A stretch of 17,500 nt of DNA from Actinidia chinensis (Eukaryota > Streptophyta > Magnoliopsida > Ericales > Actinidiaceae): contig CM018893.1 of NCBI GenBank assembly GCA_009663005.1, positions 13,051,052 through 13,068,551 on the forward strand. Reading direction: 5' to 3'. Below the pieces are notes generated by a model, which searched no databases, was not told the origin of the DNA, and saw nothing but the letters and a program-made list of their open reading frames with translations. Of the stretch, positions 17,010 through 17,500 are shown one piece after another (the stretch's first letter is position 1; each line of letters starts with the position of its first letter). The translations under genes and the position numbers were made by a program.

Positions 17010-17500
17010 ATCTTGAACAAGGATCAACAATTCCTAAAATCTTGGAGAATTGCGTAAAGATCACCCTATGACAAATTCTAGGTGGACCCCTCACAAGGCG
17101 GTAATTACACGGTCTTCACTTAGAAATGTGGTAATAAAATGGCTTTTATCTCAGAAATTGAGCCTAAGAATATGAAGAAGTGAAACGATGAGTTTTGGTT
17201 AATGGCCAGGGAAGAAGAGCTGGAACAATTTGAAAGGAACAAAATGTTTGGACATTGGTTCCTAGGACTACACATCAGTCAGTTATTGGAAACCAAAATG
17301 GGTTTTTTCGTAATAAAAGGAGAAACATGGCCATTATCATTAGAACAATAAAGCTAGATTAGTCGTAGCCAAATGTTTCAACCAGCCGAAGGAATTGACT
17401 ATGAAGCAAGCCACCTTTGCCCCGTAGCTCGACTTGACTATAAGACTGCTATTAGCTTTTTCTTCCTATAAAGATTTTAAATTATTTTCAAATGGATGTC
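17010..17500 (+). pseudogene. Reverse transcriptase, N-terminal part only (window edge)
   Basis: The start of the polymerase, preceded by an integrase-RT linker with NKILGG and RSSLRNVV-like segments near 17070-17135. Blocks: NDEFW near 17188-17202, EELEQFERNKMF near 17216-17250, KARLVVAKCFNQPKEL near 17350-17395, LLLAFSSYKDFKLF near 17445-17485 and finally QMDV at 17489-17500, whose Asp (17495-17497) is the first catalytic residue. The palm with YVDD lies outside the window, so activity cannot be judged. Stops after FAP and elsewhere show it is dead. Confidence 0.88.

Larger units (their letters stand above)
12661..17500 (+). mobile_element. Ty1/copia retrotransposon, Sirevirus-like, decayed and cut by window edge
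   Basis: Plus-strand order: 5' LTR (12661-13850), PBS (13853-13865), gag (from 13907) with two zinc-knuckle regions, protease, integrase, then reverse transcriptase up to the last base. Integrase before RT fixes it as copia. The long LTR, long gag with a lysine/glutamate-rich coiled stretch, and the RT motif style point to the Sirevirus (SIRE/Maximus) lineage. All frames are broken every few tens of codons. RNase H, PPT and 3' LTR should lie beyond 17500. It faces the opposite way to the Tork element and is unrelated to it at the LTR level. Confidence 0.88.

Overview
This window looks like intergenic, repeat-rich nuclear DNA from a flowering plant. It is AT-rich with (CT)n and (TA)n microsatellites, and it carries decayed LTR retrotransposons of recognisably plant lineages. 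No open frame exceeds about 170 codons. I find no intact protein-coding gene, no tRNA or rRNA, and no CRISPR array.

Layout. (1) 1-605: a probable 5' LTR of a minus-strand element, gypsy-like by its ends, with a degenerate primer-binding site at 13-24; its body would lie left of the window. (2) 606-3649: AT-rich non-coding sequence with simple repeats, a GC-rich patch at about 1108-1157 and a perfect hairpin at 2744-2766. (3) 3650-8800: a complete but dead Ty1/copia element of the Tork/Tnt1 type on the minus strand. It has two diverged LTRs (about 580 and 464 bp), PBS, PPT, and gag, protease, integrase, reverse transcriptase and RNase H all recognisable but shattered by frameshifts and stops. 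(4) 8801-12660: non-coding sequence with a degenerate ~97-bp tandem repeat, an isolated TATA-box promoter-like block near 9633, CT-rich tracts, and a GC-rich block near 11960-12065. (5) 12661-17500: a second copia element on the plus strand, Sirevirus-like. It has a 1.19-kb 5' LTR containing a ~50-bp tandem array, a PBS, gag, protease, integrase and the start of reverse transcriptase. It runs off the right edge, so its 3' LTR is not in the window.

The parts work together only as relics. In each copia element the order gag-PR-INT-RT(-RNH) is what the family needs for a full cycle of RNA packaging, cDNA synthesis and integration, but several catalytic residues are visibly replaced: YVDD to YVDW in the first element, and the protease Asp to Asn, zinc-knuckle ligands and one integrase zinc-binding His in the second. 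The decay is too advanced for either copy to act alone. No wholly new system is evident. The most unusual items are the array inside the second element's LTR, the 97-bp repeat, and the orphan promoter block.
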